Assembly (NCBI GenBank): GCA_937891465.1
Contig: CALAHF010000019.1
Location: 1-64,000 of the forward strand
Direction of reading: 5' to 3'
Source of the DNA: an uncultured Verrucomicrobiales bacterium
Lineage (GTDB): Bacteria > Verrucomicrobiota > Verrucomicrobiia > Verrucomicrobiales > DEV007
Length of the DNA stretch: 64,000 nucleotides
Positions 25,882-35,146 of the stretch are shown here, piece by piece. Each line of letters starts with the position of its first letter. Within the stretch, counting starts at the first letter, position 1. The notes under the pieces are model-generated. The model saw only the letters and a program-made list of their open reading frames with translations. It ran no database searches and had not been told where the DNA came from. The position numbers and the translations under genes were made by a program.

Positions 25882-28269
25882 ATGAACCCTTTTCGTGCAT
25901 TCGTTTATCTCGCATTTGCCCCTGTTTTTGCAGATGCTACGGCAGTGTCGTTTAGTCAGGACGCCCCGCCCAAAGCGGTGGAAGGTTTTCTTTCTCAACA
26001 CTGCTACGATTGCCACGATGACTCCGTCAGTAAAGGCGATTTAAATTTATTAAACCTTGAATTCAGGCCAACCGATCACGCGAACTTCGAAAAGTGGGAG
26101 CGGATTTTCGACCGGGTTAAATTAGGTGAAATGCCCCCGAAAAAGAAGCCGCATCCTGAAGCCGAAAAAAAGAAAACCTTCTTAGCTTCCCTGCAAAAAC
26201 CACTGATCGAGGCTGATCTCGCAGACAAAAAATCGAAGGGGCGAGTCAACGTGCGGCGGCTGACACGCCGCGAATACGAGCACACTCTGCATGACTTATT
26301 AGGAATTGATCTCCCCCTTGCCGAACTTCTTCCAGATGATCCGGCGACCCACGGTTTCGAAACGGTTTCGTCAGGCCAACAGTTTTCGCATCACAATCTG
26401 GGACGCTATCTGGAAGTTGCGGATTTGGCGTTAACCGCTGCGTTCGAAAGGGCCACTCGTCAGGTAGACGAAAAGTTTTCTAAACTCGTGACGCCTGAAC
26501 AGCTCTCAAAAAAAAGCGGAGGAAACTACCGCGGGCCTGAGTTCAAAAGCGGGCGTTCAATTTCCTATCCAATCCGCCAGCAGTATTATGGTCGTCTCCC
26601 CATGACGACGGTGCCAAAAGATAGTTGGTATCGAATCACCCTGAAAAATGTTCAGGCAGTAAATCCCAAAACTGGCGTGGTTTGGGGAACGTTGCGATCC
26701 GGTGCCTGTGCGTCAAACGAGCCGATTCTTTACTCCGTTGGCCTGGTCGAAGCGACGCCAACCAAGCGAGATTTAACATTTGAAGCGTGGATCAAAAAAG
26801 GCCACATGCTCGAATTGAAGCCAAACGACGCCACCCTGAAAAATGCTCCGACCGGAGCGAGCGGTGGAAACACCTCATATAAAGGTCGTGATTTGGTTAA
26901 GCAGGGCTTCGCCGGGATTGCAAATGAAGGGATCAAGATCGAGCAGATTTACCCCAATTCTGAACGCTGGGAATTGCGCCGCAATCTCTTTCCCGGAGTG
27001 ACCAAAGAAGACGCATCGAAATTCAAATCAAAGGAAGAACAGCGGGCAATTTTTGAGAAAACGATCGGGAATTTTTCAAACCAAGCATTCCGACGCCCCG
27101 TGACGAAGGAACAAATTGCTCCCTATGTTGGATTGGCGATGACTGCGATGGAAGACCCTGAAAAGCCGCCACGGGAAGCGTTGCGCTATGCATATCGAGC
27201 AATTCTGTGTTCACCTCGTTTTCTGACATTGATCGAGAATACCGGCCGCCTCGACGATCACGCTCTGGCATCACGACTCAGCTACACGCTCTGGAATTCG
27301 ATGCCGGACAAGCAATTGAGGAAACTCGCTGACGAAGGAAAGCTCCATGAAACCGAACATTTTCATGCGGAAGTGAAGCGACTGCTGAACCACGAAAAGG
27401 CCGAGCGATTTATCGAAAGCTTTACCGACCAATGGTTGGACCTGAAAAATATCGATGATACTTCGCCTGACCTGCGAATGTTTCGCACCTTTGATGCCGT
27501 GGTTCAGGATTCCATGGTTGAAGAAACGCGGGCTTTTATTCGCGAAATGTTTCTGAAAAACCTATCAATCACCAACGTGATTGACTCCGATTTCATGATG
27601 GCGAACGAACGACTCGCTCGATTTTATCAGATGGACAAACTTCCCGTGAAGGTGGGTGATGGAATGCAAAGGGTCAGCCTCGGAAATTACAAACGCGGCG
27701 GACTGGTGACTCAGGGCGCCATTTTGAAAGTGACTGCAAACGGTACGACAACCTCGCCCGTCGTTCGCGGTGTATTCGTCGGCGAACGTTTGCTTGGTTT
27801 GGAAATCCCACCGCCACCGGCAAATATTCCGGCAGTTGAGCCGGACATTCGCGGAGCCGTCAGCATTCGTGATCAGCTGGAAAAGCATAAAAACATCGAG
27901 ACGTGCGCGGGCTGTCACGTCAATATTGATCCAGGCGGATTTGCCTTGGAAAACTTCGATCCCATCGGTTTGTGGCGAACAAAATACGGATCGAAAAAGA
28001 ATTCTGCAAAAGTTGATCCCTCAGGAATCACGCCGGACGGCAAAGAATTTCCGGATGTCTTCGGTTGGAAAAAAATTTACAAAAGCCGCCCCAAACAACT
28101 CACCGAAGCCTTTACGAAACAGTTTCTGACCTACGCAACTGGTGCTCCGGTGCGATTTAGTGATCGCGAGTCGGTCGAAAAAATCGTGACTGACGCTGGA
28201 GAAAAAGGCTACAAAATGCGTTCCATCTTCCACTCCGCTCTCGGCAGTGAAATTTTTCGCACCAAATGA
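25882..28269 (+). CDS. DUF1592/DUF1588-family planctomycete-type cytochrome protein
   Basis: 795 residues from ATG 25882, chosen because it places a signal peptide (AFVYLAFAPVFADA) at the N-terminus; a longer in-frame version from 25840 does not. Modules in order: N-terminal heme site CYDCH at 41-45 with downstream EMPPKKKPHPE, DUF1587 (RLTRREYEHTLHDLLGID), DUF1592 in the middle, DUF1588 (VFVGERLLGLEIPPPPANIP) and a second CAGCH at about 675-679 followed by DPGGFALENFDPIG, then DUF1585. These secreted multi-domain cytochromes are hallmarks of Planctomycetota and Verrucomicrobiota and accompany polymer catabolism; the exact reaction is unknown. Repeat R6 follows the stop. Confidence 0.9.
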   Translation: MNPFRAFVYLAFAPVFADATAVSFSQDAPPKAVEGFLSQHCYDCHDDSVSKGDLNLLNLEFRPTDHANFEKWERIFDRVKLGEMPPKKKPHPEAEKKKTFLASLQKPLIEADLADKKSKGRVNVRRLTRREYEHTLHDLLGIDLPLAELLPDDPATHGFETVSSGQQFSHHNLGRYLEVADLALTAAFERATRQVDEKFSKLVTPEQLSKKSGGNYRGPEFKSGRSISYPIRQQYYGRLPMTTVPKDSWYRITLKNVQAVNPKTGVVWGTLRSGACASNEPILYSVGLVEATPTKRDLTFEAWIKKGHMLELKPNDATLKNAPTGASGGNTSYKGRDLVKQGFAGIANEGIKIEQIYPNSERWELRRNLFPGVTKEDASKFKSKEEQRAIFEKTIGNFSNQAFRRPVTKEQIAPYVGLAMTAMEDPEKPPREALRYAYRAILCSPRFLTLIENTGRLDDHALASRLSYTLWNSMPDKQLRKLADEGKLHETEHFHAEVKRLLNHEKAERFIESFTDQWLDLKNIDDTSPDLRMFRTFDAVVQDSMVEETRAFIREMFLKNLSITNVIDSDFMMANERLARFYQMDKLPVKVGDGMQRVSLGNYKRGGLVTQGAILKVTANGTTTSPVVRGVFVGERLLGLEIPPPPANIPAVEPDIRGAVSIRDQLEKHKNIETCAGCHVNIDPGGFALENFDPIGLWRTKYGSKKNSAKVDPSGITPDGKEFPDVFGWKKIYKSRPKQLTEAFTKQFLTYATGAPVRFSDRESVEKIVTDAGEKGYKMRSIFHSALGSEIFRTK

Positions 28270-28282
28270 TTTAATTTTAAAA

Positions 28283-28325
28283 CAATCCAACAGGGTCTGT
28301 TCGCTGAATCAATAGGGTTGGATCG
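28283..28325. repeat. 43-bp palindromic repeat R6
   Basis: A complete unit with both loops AGGGT (direct halves: CAATCCAACAGGGTCTGTTC, then GAATCAATAGGGTTGGATCG). It lies between two rightward genes, 38 nt before the next start codon. Confidence 0.9.
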
Positions 28326-28363
28326 TTGAACTCTGAATCGCAATCCGTTAGCTTCTTTGAAAG

Positions 28364-28951
28364 ATGGAGCGCTTCGCAAAATTGAAAAACTGGATCGTCA
28401 CGGGCACGATTCTCGGTTTGTGCAGTCTGGCATTTTTCGAGTGGGATCGCCGAAATTACCTCTGTCCCGAATTCTTAAAAAACCACCGCACGATTGATGA
28501 TTTAGCCGACGCCAACGGGTTTCAGTTGTGGTTGTGGTGGGCAGAAACGAAACCGTGGGAGGCATCGGAATGGCTTTGGAAACAAAAGAAGATCCGACTC
28601 GAAAAGCAATTGCTCGCGGATTTAGTTTTAGAAAATACAATTTGGGAAGCTAATGTTCAGCTCTCTCAACGAAATCATTTGGATCCCCCCCAAGTTCAAT
28701 CTGCCGAGCTGAAATTTTTGGTTGACGGCAAGGCAGTCTTTTCAAGAAACCTGCGATTCAATGAGTTACGAATTCCTCTTGAAGTAAAAGTTGATCGACA
28801 GGGAGCGGATCTATTCACACTCTTTTGGGAAGAAAATCGGTTAGAATTTGTTCTGGAAACAACAGCCAGACGCAGGGCCATTACGAAACCAATCCCCTAT
28901 TCTGCAAAGTGTATTCGAGATCAACACTCCATGGTGTTAATAAAGTTTTAG
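28364..28951 (+). CDS. Hypothetical single-pass membrane protein
   Basis: 195 residues, not recognised. One hydrophobic segment near the N-terminus (about 10-25, WIVTGTILGLCSLAFF) suggests an uncleaved anchor. The rest is soluble and charged, rich in Trp (LWLWWAETKPWEASEWLWK). It stands alone between a repeat unit and the PHP phosphatase gene. Normal codon use and the clean start at 28364 support a real gene, but nothing in it points to a function. Confidence 0.55.
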   Translation: MERFAKLKNWIVTGTILGLCSLAFFEWDRRNYLCPEFLKNHRTIDDLADANGFQLWLWWAETKPWEASEWLWKQKKIRLEKQLLADLVLENTIWEANVQLSQRNHLDPPQVQSAELKFLVDGKAVFSRNLRFNELRIPLEVKVDRQGADLFTLFWEENRLEFVLETTARRRAITKPIPYSAKCIRDQHSMVLIKF

Positions 28952-29039
28952 CCAACAACCAATTCAAAAAATTAGAAGCTTTCCCGATCCGCGATGTGAT
29001 GGACAGTTCGACGTCTCAACTACTCACTTTTACCCTGCC

Positions 29040-29876
29040 ATGACCAAACCGATTGTTTTCGACAGCCATATGCACACGACACTTTGCCGTCACGCGGAGG
29101 GCGATCCGTTGGAATATGTCGCTCATGGAGTAAGAATGGGATTGAAAGGGGTTATTTTCACCTGCCACAGCCCACATCCGGATCGCTTTTCCCACGCGGT
29201 GCGAATGCGACCCGAAGAGTTCGCCGAATATGTGCGAATCATCGATCACGCCCGTGAAAATGCGCCGGATGGATTCGAAGTGCGTCTCGGAATGGAGAGT
29301 GACTGGTTCCCTGGACAAGAAGATTGGCTGCGCGATCTCCACGATTCAGCTGACTTTCATTACGTTTTAGGGTCGGTTCATTGGCACATTCCTGAATACG
29401 AAGCAGCTTTCTACACAGGGGATATCAATGCTTTTCAAACGGGGTATTTCGATCATCTCGCGCAATCGGCTGAATGCGGTTTGTTCGATTGCTTGTCCCA
29501 TCCTGATTTAATCAAAAATGCCCAACCCGATGACTGGTTCTTCGAAGAGCATCGCAAAACGATCGGGGCTGCGTTGGATCGAATCGCAAAAACTGGCGTT
29601 GCGATGGAGTTGAATACCTCCGGTCAGCACAAAATTTTTCCGCAAAACAATCCGGGGCCGAACATGCTCACCATGATGGCTGATCGAGGGATTCCTGTCG
29701 TGGTCGGATCTGACTCTCACGAGCCAAACCGTGTTGGCGAAAGTTTCCTAAAGGCATTTGCTGCGCTGGAAAAAGCTGGCTACGATTCGATTTCTGTTTT
29801 CAAAAATCGGGTTCGCGAGGAAATTCCAATCCCCGAAGCGAGAGCTTCGCTCGGGGGAGATCCCTTCGATGATTGA
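29040..29876 (+). CDS. PHP-domain histidinol-phosphatase-like protein
   Basis: 278 residues of the HisJ/HisK PHP family, which dephosphorylates histidinol phosphate with a trinuclear metal site. Metal ligands are visible in order: DSHMHTTLCRHAEGDP at about 9-24, FTCHSPHPDR, GMESDWFPG, YVLGSVHWHIPEY, DCLSHPDLIK and VVGSDSHEP. Length and motif order fit the histidinol-phosphatase subfamily, although related PHP proteins have other substrates. No his operon surrounds it. The convergent neighbour ends 4 nt after its stop codon. Confidence 0.82.
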   Translation: MTKPIVFDSHMHTTLCRHAEGDPLEYVAHGVRMGLKGVIFTCHSPHPDRFSHAVRMRPEEFAEYVRIIDHARENAPDGFEVRLGMESDWFPGQEDWLRDLHDSADFHYVLGSVHWHIPEYEAAFYTGDINAFQTGYFDHLAQSAECGLFDCLSHPDLIKNAQPDDWFFEEHRKTIGAALDRIAKTGVAMELNTSGQHKIFPQNNPGPNMLTMMADRGIPVVVGSDSHEPNRVGESFLKAFAALEKAGYDSISVFKNRVREEIPIPEARASLGGDPFDD

Positions 29877-29880
29877 TGAC

Positions 29881-30822
29881 TTAGAAGTGAATGGATTTTC
29901 CTGATCCGAAGGCCACTCCGGGATTCTCAGTGGTCAATCTGGTCTTCATTTCCGCCTGAATTTCTCCCATTTGATGGGTGATCTTCGCAATTTTCTGAAC
30001 GGCGCTCCGATAAGCGGCTTCATCACTCTTCTCGTAACTTTCATCACGCACGCCTTGAACTCTCAAAAGTTCGTCGCGCAAATTTTTCAACTGAAGCTCA
30101 TGATCAACCGAATCTACAGCAGCATCAGCAATGTTGATTTCCGTGGGTGTAATCGATGCTGCCGTGGAATTGTGTGATTCCAATGCATGATTCCCTGCGA
30201 CCGCCAAGTTATTTGCCGACGCCCCGTTCACAATCGGCATCACCGTTGTTGTATATTTCCAAGTGCCGATACCAACCGCGACACAAGCAGCTATTTTAAC
30301 CAAACTGCCGAAAGCGCCACTTCCCCGAGACGGGCGGGATTTCTTCGGTGCCGGAGCCTTCGCGGTAACATCGTCCACAGGTTTCAAAGTCGCCTTCACA
30401 ATAGGATTGATCGAAGGACCTGCCGCCTCGTTCGCCGTTGGCATTGTCTGCGATTGCATCGGTGATTCGGGCTGATGCGCTACTGCGGGGGCCTGAGCAG
30501 CGCCCATTGGCTCGCCTGCAAGACCCGCAAGTCCCTCATCCAAAATCCATTGGCAAAATTGACGGACGGCGTGCTCGTCGAATTGACCCGGAAACTTACC
30601 TGAAGTTTCACGAACTGAATTGGCAACGGTTAATTCACCGCTTTCAAAACCGGCCATTAAAGTCATTTGCCACCCTTGAAGCAAATATTTTGCCTGGGTT
30701 GCCGTGTTTTCTACGAAAAAGCGTGCTTCATTATCTGAGCCTGCTTTAAGGCCCGGAATGAGCTTCAATTTCTGATTCCAGAGAACTTCGGTTTGCGTAA
30801 GGAGAGATGTATTCATATCCAA
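29881..30822 (-). CDS. Hypothetical protein with one membrane segment
   Basis: 313 residues, not recognised. The N-terminal ~100 residues look like a small folded helical domain. A Pro/Ala/Gln-rich linker follows, then a basic stretch (KKSRPSRGSGAFG) just before a membrane segment at about 178-195 (VKIAACVAVGIGTWKY). The C-terminal part is helical with charged heptads. This arrangement suggests a cytoplasmic domain, one helix and a periplasmic coiled coil. A second in-frame ATG two codons downstream is an equally good start. It is divergent from the DUF1080 gene at 30913. Confidence 0.55.
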   Translation of the reverse strand: MDMNTSLLTQTEVLWNQKLKLIPGLKAGSDNEARFFVENTATQAKYLLQGWQMTLMAGFESGELTVANSVRETSGKFPGQFDEHAVRQFCQWILDEGLAGLAGEPMGAAQAPAVAHQPESPMQSQTMPTANEAAGPSINPIVKATLKPVDDVTAKAPAPKKSRPSRGSGAFGSLVKIAACVAVGIGTWKYTTTVMPIVNGASANNLAVAGNHALESHNSTAASITPTEINIADAAVDSVDHELQLKNLRDELLRVQGVRDESYEKSDEAAYRSAVQKIAKITHQMGEIQAEMKTRLTTENPGVAFGSGKSIHF

Positions 30823-30912
30823 TTAATATGGTTATTATGAAAATAATATCGCATATTGAGATTTTGTCCAATTTTTTGAGCTAATCATCCTATTTTCGTC
30901 CATACTGATGGC
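30823..30912. promoter_or_regulatory. AT-rich divergent promoter region
   Basis: The 90 bp between divergent genes is markedly AT-rich (AATTAATATGGTTATTATG, AAAATAATATCGCATATTG), unlike the surroundings, and must hold both promoters. I cannot assign -35/-10 boxes with confidence. Confidence 0.4.
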
Positions 30913-32079
30913 ATGAAATTAATTCCCCTCTTCCTTCTCTTAGTGATGGCTTTCATCGACTTGTCGGGAAATCTGAACGCGCAGACTACCGATCAGACAT
31001 CAGGAGGAACCGAAACTCTGAAATTCCGCCCACTCCTCAATGACAACGATTTGGAAGGCTGGGTTTTGGTAAATGTTGCACCATCGACTTTCAAAATGGA
31101 AAACGGTATTTTGAAGTGCACCGGCAAGCCGATCGGAGAGATTCGGACAGAAAAAATGCTCCAAAATTTTGTTTTGGAAATCGAATGGAGGCACCTCAAA
31201 CCTCGCGGAAATGCAGGTATTTTTGTGTGGGCAGACGATCTAACCGCTCGCGGCCAGCCTTTTCATCGGGGAATCGAAGTTCAGGTCTTGGAGAATGCCT
31301 ACGGCGACTCGAAGGGGCACACGACCCATGGCGATATTTTCCCCATTCACGGCGCGAAGATGAATCCGATCAACGGTCGCGGAGGCGGACGCGCATTTCC
31401 AACCGAGCTGCGGTCGAAGCCCAGCCCAGAATGGAATCATTACCGAATTGAAGCGATTGACGGAAAAATCTCGCTGGCGGTGAACGGAAAAGTGGTGACT
31501 CGCGGCGAGAACTGCAATCCTCGAAAAGGATATTTGTGCATCGAAAGCGAGGGCGGCGTAGTCGAATATCGCAATGCGCGGATCGCGGAGTTGCCGGGCG
31601 ACGAAGTTCCTGCAGAAGAAACGGCGATCGCAAATCGAGGTTACAAAACGCTTTATACGGGTGTCGATTTCGCGGGCTGGAAAGTAGGCGAAGGCTGGAA
31701 AACACGGGGATGGCAGATCGCGTTTAATAATAAAGCCGATCCCACTTCTGAGCTGACAACTGAATCAACCCGCGAAGATTTCGGCTTCGTATTTGATGTA
31801 AAAACGACTGATAATTCCGGTAATCCCACGTTTTTTCCTCGTGGCAAAGCAGGTCCATCAATCGTGATTGATCGCAAAATTCACGGCGATAAACTTCAAG
31901 ACGTTGGGCATTGGAACCGCGTTGAAGGAGAAGTTCGGGGGGAAAAAATTACAGGAACGATCAATGGAAAAGCTTTCGAAAGCGACACAACTTCCACTAT
32001 CGAAGCGACTGGCCCGATCACTATCGTGCCCGACGGGCCGATCCATTTTGCGAATATCTTTGTCCGGGAGTTGGAGTGA
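30913..32079 (+). CDS. Exported protein with two DUF1080-like domains
   Basis: 388 residues with a signal peptide (LIPLFLLLVMAFIDLSGNLNA, cleavage near residue 24). The first DUF1080 domain (about 37-220) starts FRPLLNDNDLEGWVLVN and contains RHLKPRGNAGIFVWADD and HRGIEVQVLENAYGD. A second, more diverged copy (about 240-388) starts YKTLYTGVDFAGWKVGEG. DUF1080 is a concanavalin-like jelly roll recently linked to 3-keto-disaccharide hydrolysis; binding or hydrolysis of sugars outside the cytoplasm is likely. It converges on mnmA with a 6-nt gap. Confidence 0.85.
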   Translation: MKLIPLFLLLVMAFIDLSGNLNAQTTDQTSGGTETLKFRPLLNDNDLEGWVLVNVAPSTFKMENGILKCTGKPIGEIRTEKMLQNFVLEIEWRHLKPRGNAGIFVWADDLTARGQPFHRGIEVQVLENAYGDSKGHTTHGDIFPIHGAKMNPINGRGGGRAFPTELRSKPSPEWNHYRIEAIDGKISLAVNGKVVTRGENCNPRKGYLCIESEGGVVEYRNARIAELPGDEVPAEETAIANRGYKTLYTGVDFAGWKVGEGWKTRGWQIAFNNKADPTSELTTESTREDFGFVFDVKTTDNSGNPTFFPRGKAGPSIVIDRKIHGDKLQDVGHWNRVEGEVRGEKITGTINGKAFESDTTSTIEATGPITIVPDGPIHFANIFVRELE

Positions 32080-32085
32080 TTTCTC

Positions 32086-33204
32086 TCAAACCAAGTGCAA
32101 AACTTCCTGAAACACCCCTCCCCCAACCAATACCTCGCCCTGATAAAAAGCGCAGATTTGGCCTGGTGTGAGAGCGCGTTGCGGTTCATCAAATCGAACC
32201 ACCAGGGTTGATTCGTCGGACTTACCTTTCTTTTTAATAGAGCTATCTTCCGGTTCGATCGAAATTGGCACGGCATCGCAGCGATAGCGTGGCTGAGCGC
32301 TCAGATTATCCATTGTAGCGAAATTTCCGTTTGTGAAGCTCAGGCTCCCTACCCGGCACTCGGTTGCGTATAGTTTGGGCGTTTCGGGTTCGTCGAACGC
32401 AACGACCAACGCATTGTCTGCAGGCCGTTTTTCGATGACGACGTAGGCTTTACCAAAGGTGTTCGAAGCTACGCCCAGTCCGCGTCGCTGTCCGAGAGTA
32501 TGCATGTGAAGCCCGCGGTGCGTGCCAACTTCGCGACCGTCCAACGTGACAATCGGGCCGGGTTTATCATCGATGTAATGGGCCAAAAAATCGGACATTT
32601 TAATATCGCCAATAAAACAAATCCCCTGACTGTCCTTCTTGGCCGCGACAGGAATTTTCATGCGCTCTGCCTCTTCGCGAACCTGCGGTTTGGCAATCCC
32701 GCCGATCGGAAACCAAGCAGGCTGGATTTGATGCTGCTCCAGAAGAGCAAGGAAATACGTCTGATCTTTATTCCCATCGACACCTTTCAAAATGTCGGAC
32801 GTCCCATTGTCATTCCGTCGAATCTGCGCGTAATGGCCTGTCGCAATATGCTCAAAGCCCTGCATTTTAGCGAATTCGAGGAAAATCCCGAACTTCATTT
32901 CGCGATTGCACATCACGTCAGGATTTGGTGTCACACCGTCGCGATAGCCCGCCAGCAGGTATTCGACAACGCGCTCGCGATACTCATTTTCGAGCGACAG
33001 CAGCCGGAATTCGATCCCCAGATGATCGCACACCGCACGGGCATCGATGATGTCTTGTTCCCACGGACAATCGCCGGGAAGCCCTTCCTCGTTCGTGAAA
33101 TTCCGCATGTAGGCGCCAACGACTTCATGCCCTTGCTCAATAAGTAAACCGGCCGCGACAGAGCTATCAACTCCGCCCGACATTGCTGCGAGAATTCTTG
33201 CCAT
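32086..33204 (-). CDS. mnmA: tRNA 2-thiouridine synthetase MnmA
   Basis: Makes s2U34 in tRNA-Lys, -Glu and -Gln. The 372-residue protein has the ATP-pyrophosphatase loop SGGVDSS at 9-15, catalytic Cys99 (NPDVMCNREMKF) and Cys196 (DSQGICFIGD), LGQRRGLGVA and a C-terminal beta-barrel with FDEPQRALTPGQ. In the barrel a segment of about ten extra residues (IKKKGKSDESTLVV region, about 323-337) interrupts the usual short loop compared with my recollection of the E. coli protein. That segment is encoded by a sequence matching one half of the 43-bp repeat closely and the other half loosely. Confidence 0.95.
   Translation of the reverse strand: MARILAAMSGGVDSSVAAGLLIEQGHEVVGAYMRNFTNEEGLPGDCPWEQDIIDARAVCDHLGIEFRLLSLENEYRERVVEYLLAGYRDGVTPNPDVMCNREMKFGIFLEFAKMQGFEHIATGHYAQIRRNDNGTSDILKGVDGNKDQTYFLALLEQHQIQPAWFPIGGIAKPQVREEAERMKIPVAAKKDSQGICFIGDIKMSDFLAHYIDDKPGPIVTLDGREVGTHRGLHMHTLGQRRGLGVASNTFGKAYVVIEKRPADNALVVAFDEPETPKLYATECRVGSLSFTNGNFATMDNLSAQPRYRCDAVPISIEPEDSSIKKKGKSDESTLVVRFDEPQRALTPGQICAFYQGEVLVGGGVFQEVLHLV
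32195..32237. repeat. Apparent in-frame repeat copy R11 inside mnmA
   Basis: CGAACCACCAGGGTTGATTCG matches the left half-unit, with arms CGAACCA and TGATTCG. The following 22 nt (TCGGACTTACC and then T-rich) match the right half only in part. It encodes residues 323-337 of MnmA in frame. Weaker evidence than the intergenic copies. Confidence 0.5.
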
Positions 33205-33304
33205 TTTGTTAAAAGGCTGACGATAGCGCAGATAAATCGGAGGAACAACCCGAGGTTGATCAGGTGCATCACGCAGAGGCTCGGAGACCTTTTATTCAGC
33301 TCTG

Positions 33305-33952
33305 CTATTCGTAGGCTTTCCCCAACTCAGCGCGGCTCACGCCGCCGTCTTTGTCAGTGTCGAGCTTCGAAATTTTGGCCCACATTCCGGCGGAAACTTC
33401 ACTCTGCGCCAGCTTGCCGTCCTCGTTTTCGTCAAAACTGGAAATCACCCCAGCTGCACCAGTTGGACCGCCTCTCCCGTTTCGCTGTCGACTTTGCATC
33501 ATCTGACTCGCCGCCTCCAGCTCCCTTTTCGAGACAAAATCATCCCCGTTTTGATCAGCCTTGCTCAACTTTTCCCAAAACTGTTCAGGTACTTCGGATT
33601 TCGCCAGCTTGCCGTCGCTATTCTTGTCCATTCGCTGAAAAAACTGCCCACGCTGTTCTGCAGTAGAGGCTTTACCTGCATTGACCCCCTTTTCACCCAT
33701 CGTTCCCGAACGAACAGCGGAAACTTCTTCTTTGGTAATTTTCCCGTCTTTGTTTTTATCGAGCCGTGAGAGCCGCTCCCAAGCGCCGGCCGGCAATTCA
33801 TCCTTTGAAAGCATACCATCCTGGTTCTTATCAAGCTTCTTGATCAATTCAGCCGGATTCGGTCTTTCCCCTTGAGCAATCACGTTACTGCTCATCAGCA
33901 GAAAACATATGGCAATCAGAGTCGGGATAGTCAGGAGTTGCTGGATTTTCAT
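33305..33952 (-). CDS. Exported EF-hand protein
   Basis: 215 residues from the ATG at 33952, which puts the signal peptide (IPTLIAICFLLMSSNVIA) at the N-terminus; a longer in-frame form adds 17 residues without function. Six calcium-loop-like motifs follow: DKNQDGMLSKDE, DKNKDGKITKEE, DKNSDGKLAKSE, DQNGDDFVSKRE, DENEDGKLAQSE and DTDKDGGVSRAE. Most have the D-x-D/N-x-D-G spacing of real EF-hands. Such secreted EF-hand proteins are common in Planctomycetota and Verrucomicrobiota; a calcium-binding or structural role is likely. Confidence 0.85.
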   Translation of the reverse strand: MKIQQLLTIPTLIAICFLLMSSNVIAQGERPNPAELIKKLDKNQDGMLSKDELPAGAWERLSRLDKNKDGKITKEEVSAVRSGTMGEKGVNAGKASTAEQRGQFFQRMDKNSDGKLAKSEVPEQFWEKLSKADQNGDDFVSKRELEAASQMMQSRQRNGRGGPTGAAGVISSFDENEDGKLAQSEVSAGMWAKISKLDTDKDGGVSRAELGKAYE

Positions 33953-34049
33953 ATCGAAACAGTAAACCCACGTCGTGCGGAAAAGTTGCGGACTGATGTT
34001 CAAATCGGCACTCCGACAACACCACTTTTTGCCCCGAAAGGGAACTCAA

Positions 34050-35105
34050 ATGAAGCAATCCTCCGACCCCGTTTCTAATCTGAATTTGCAGTATAACGTT
34101 CCCCTGCCCGCAACGGCGTATTTTCGTCATGTAGCGCCGCGGACCGCTGAACAGCAGCAGTTTGTTGTGGAATCGCGGGGGAAGATTGAATCGATTTTGA
34201 AGCGTGACAGCGATCGCTTTCTCCTGATCGTCGGCCCCTGCTCCATCAACGATCCCAAGGCAGGCATTGAATATGCAAAGCGCCTTGCCAAACTTCGCGA
34301 TCAGGTGGGAGATCAAATCGAACTCGTCATGCGAGTGTATTTTGAAAAACCACGCACCAATGTCGGTTGGAAAGGACTTGTGATGGATCCTGCCATGGAC
34401 TGAACGGCTGATCTGGCAAAAGGTCTCGAAATCGCCCGTGATTTGTTACAGAAAATCATCGATTTGGGCGTTCCAACGGCGACTGAATTTCTTGATCCGA
34501 TTATCCCGCAATACATCGGTGATTTGATCTCGTGGGCGGCGATTGGCGCCCCAACTGTTGAAAGCCAGACGCACCGTCAGATGGCCAGCGGACTTTCCAT
34601 GCCCGTAGGTTTGAAAAATGCGACCAATGGCGGAATCGTTGCCGTGGTGAATGCGTTGAAAGCAGCCATTGCACCGCAAACGTTTTTTGGGATCAGCGAT
34701 GAAGGCGTTGCCTCAACGGTCAGCACAATGGGTAACCCAATGGTCCACAATATCTTGCCCGGAGGCGATGACGGCCCGAATTTCAGTTCTGATCACGTCA
34801 ATTCCACCCGCGAATTGCTGAAAAAAGGCGACGTTTCGACCTCAATCGTAATCGATGCCAGCCACGCGAACTGCTCCAAAGACTTCGAAAAGATGCCAGA
34901 TGTTTTTGAAAAAGTGGTCGAACAACGTGCCAATGGCGATCTCGATGTGATCGGTGCCATGCTCGAAAGCAATTTAGTAGCAGGGAATCAGGCCGTTTCT
35001 GCTGATTTCGATTCGCTGACCTATGGGCAATCTGTAACGGATCCATGCATCAACTGGGCCACTACCGAGCGTATTATCCGTGCCGCTGCCGATCGGTTAA
35101 CCTGA
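34050..35105 (+). pseudogene. aroG: Type I DAHP synthase with in-frame TGA
   Basis: First enzyme of the shikimate pathway (PEP + erythrose 4-phosphate). The frame from ATG 34050 gives an AroF/G/H-type protein with VGPCSINDP and VYFEKPRTNVGWKGL, then hits TGA at 34401-34403 (codon 118) after DPAMD. The same frame continues without any shift to 35105 through TATEFLDPIIPQYIGDLISW, IGAPTVESQTHRQMASGLS, IDASHANCSKDFEK and SVTDPCINW, i.e. the whole family. The TGA replaces one residue in a segment where homologues have MDGSF or MDNSF, so GGA to TGA is the simplest change. It could be a recent nonsense mutation, a sequencing error or a readthrough gene. No selenocysteine hairpin is obvious. Confidence 0.85.
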
Positions 35106-35146
35106 AAAATGCGGTAGCTTTCGATATCCATTACGTCCCATTTTCT

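Noticed and set aside
33243-33261. Single half-unit of the 43-bp repeat near mnmA
   Set aside because: GAACAACCCGAGGTTGATC has palindromic arms, but the loop is 3 nt and lacks AGGGT; too weak to count.
34401-34403. TGA reassigned to glycine (as in SR1/Gracilibacteria)
   Set aside because: TGA ends many intact genes here, such as ftsH, uxaE and menaquinone- and sulfatase-type genes, so it is a normal stop codon.
34404-34450. Selenocysteine insertion at the DAHP synthase TGA
   Set aside because: No convincing hairpin right after the TGA, and the family has Gly or Asn at this site, not Cys.
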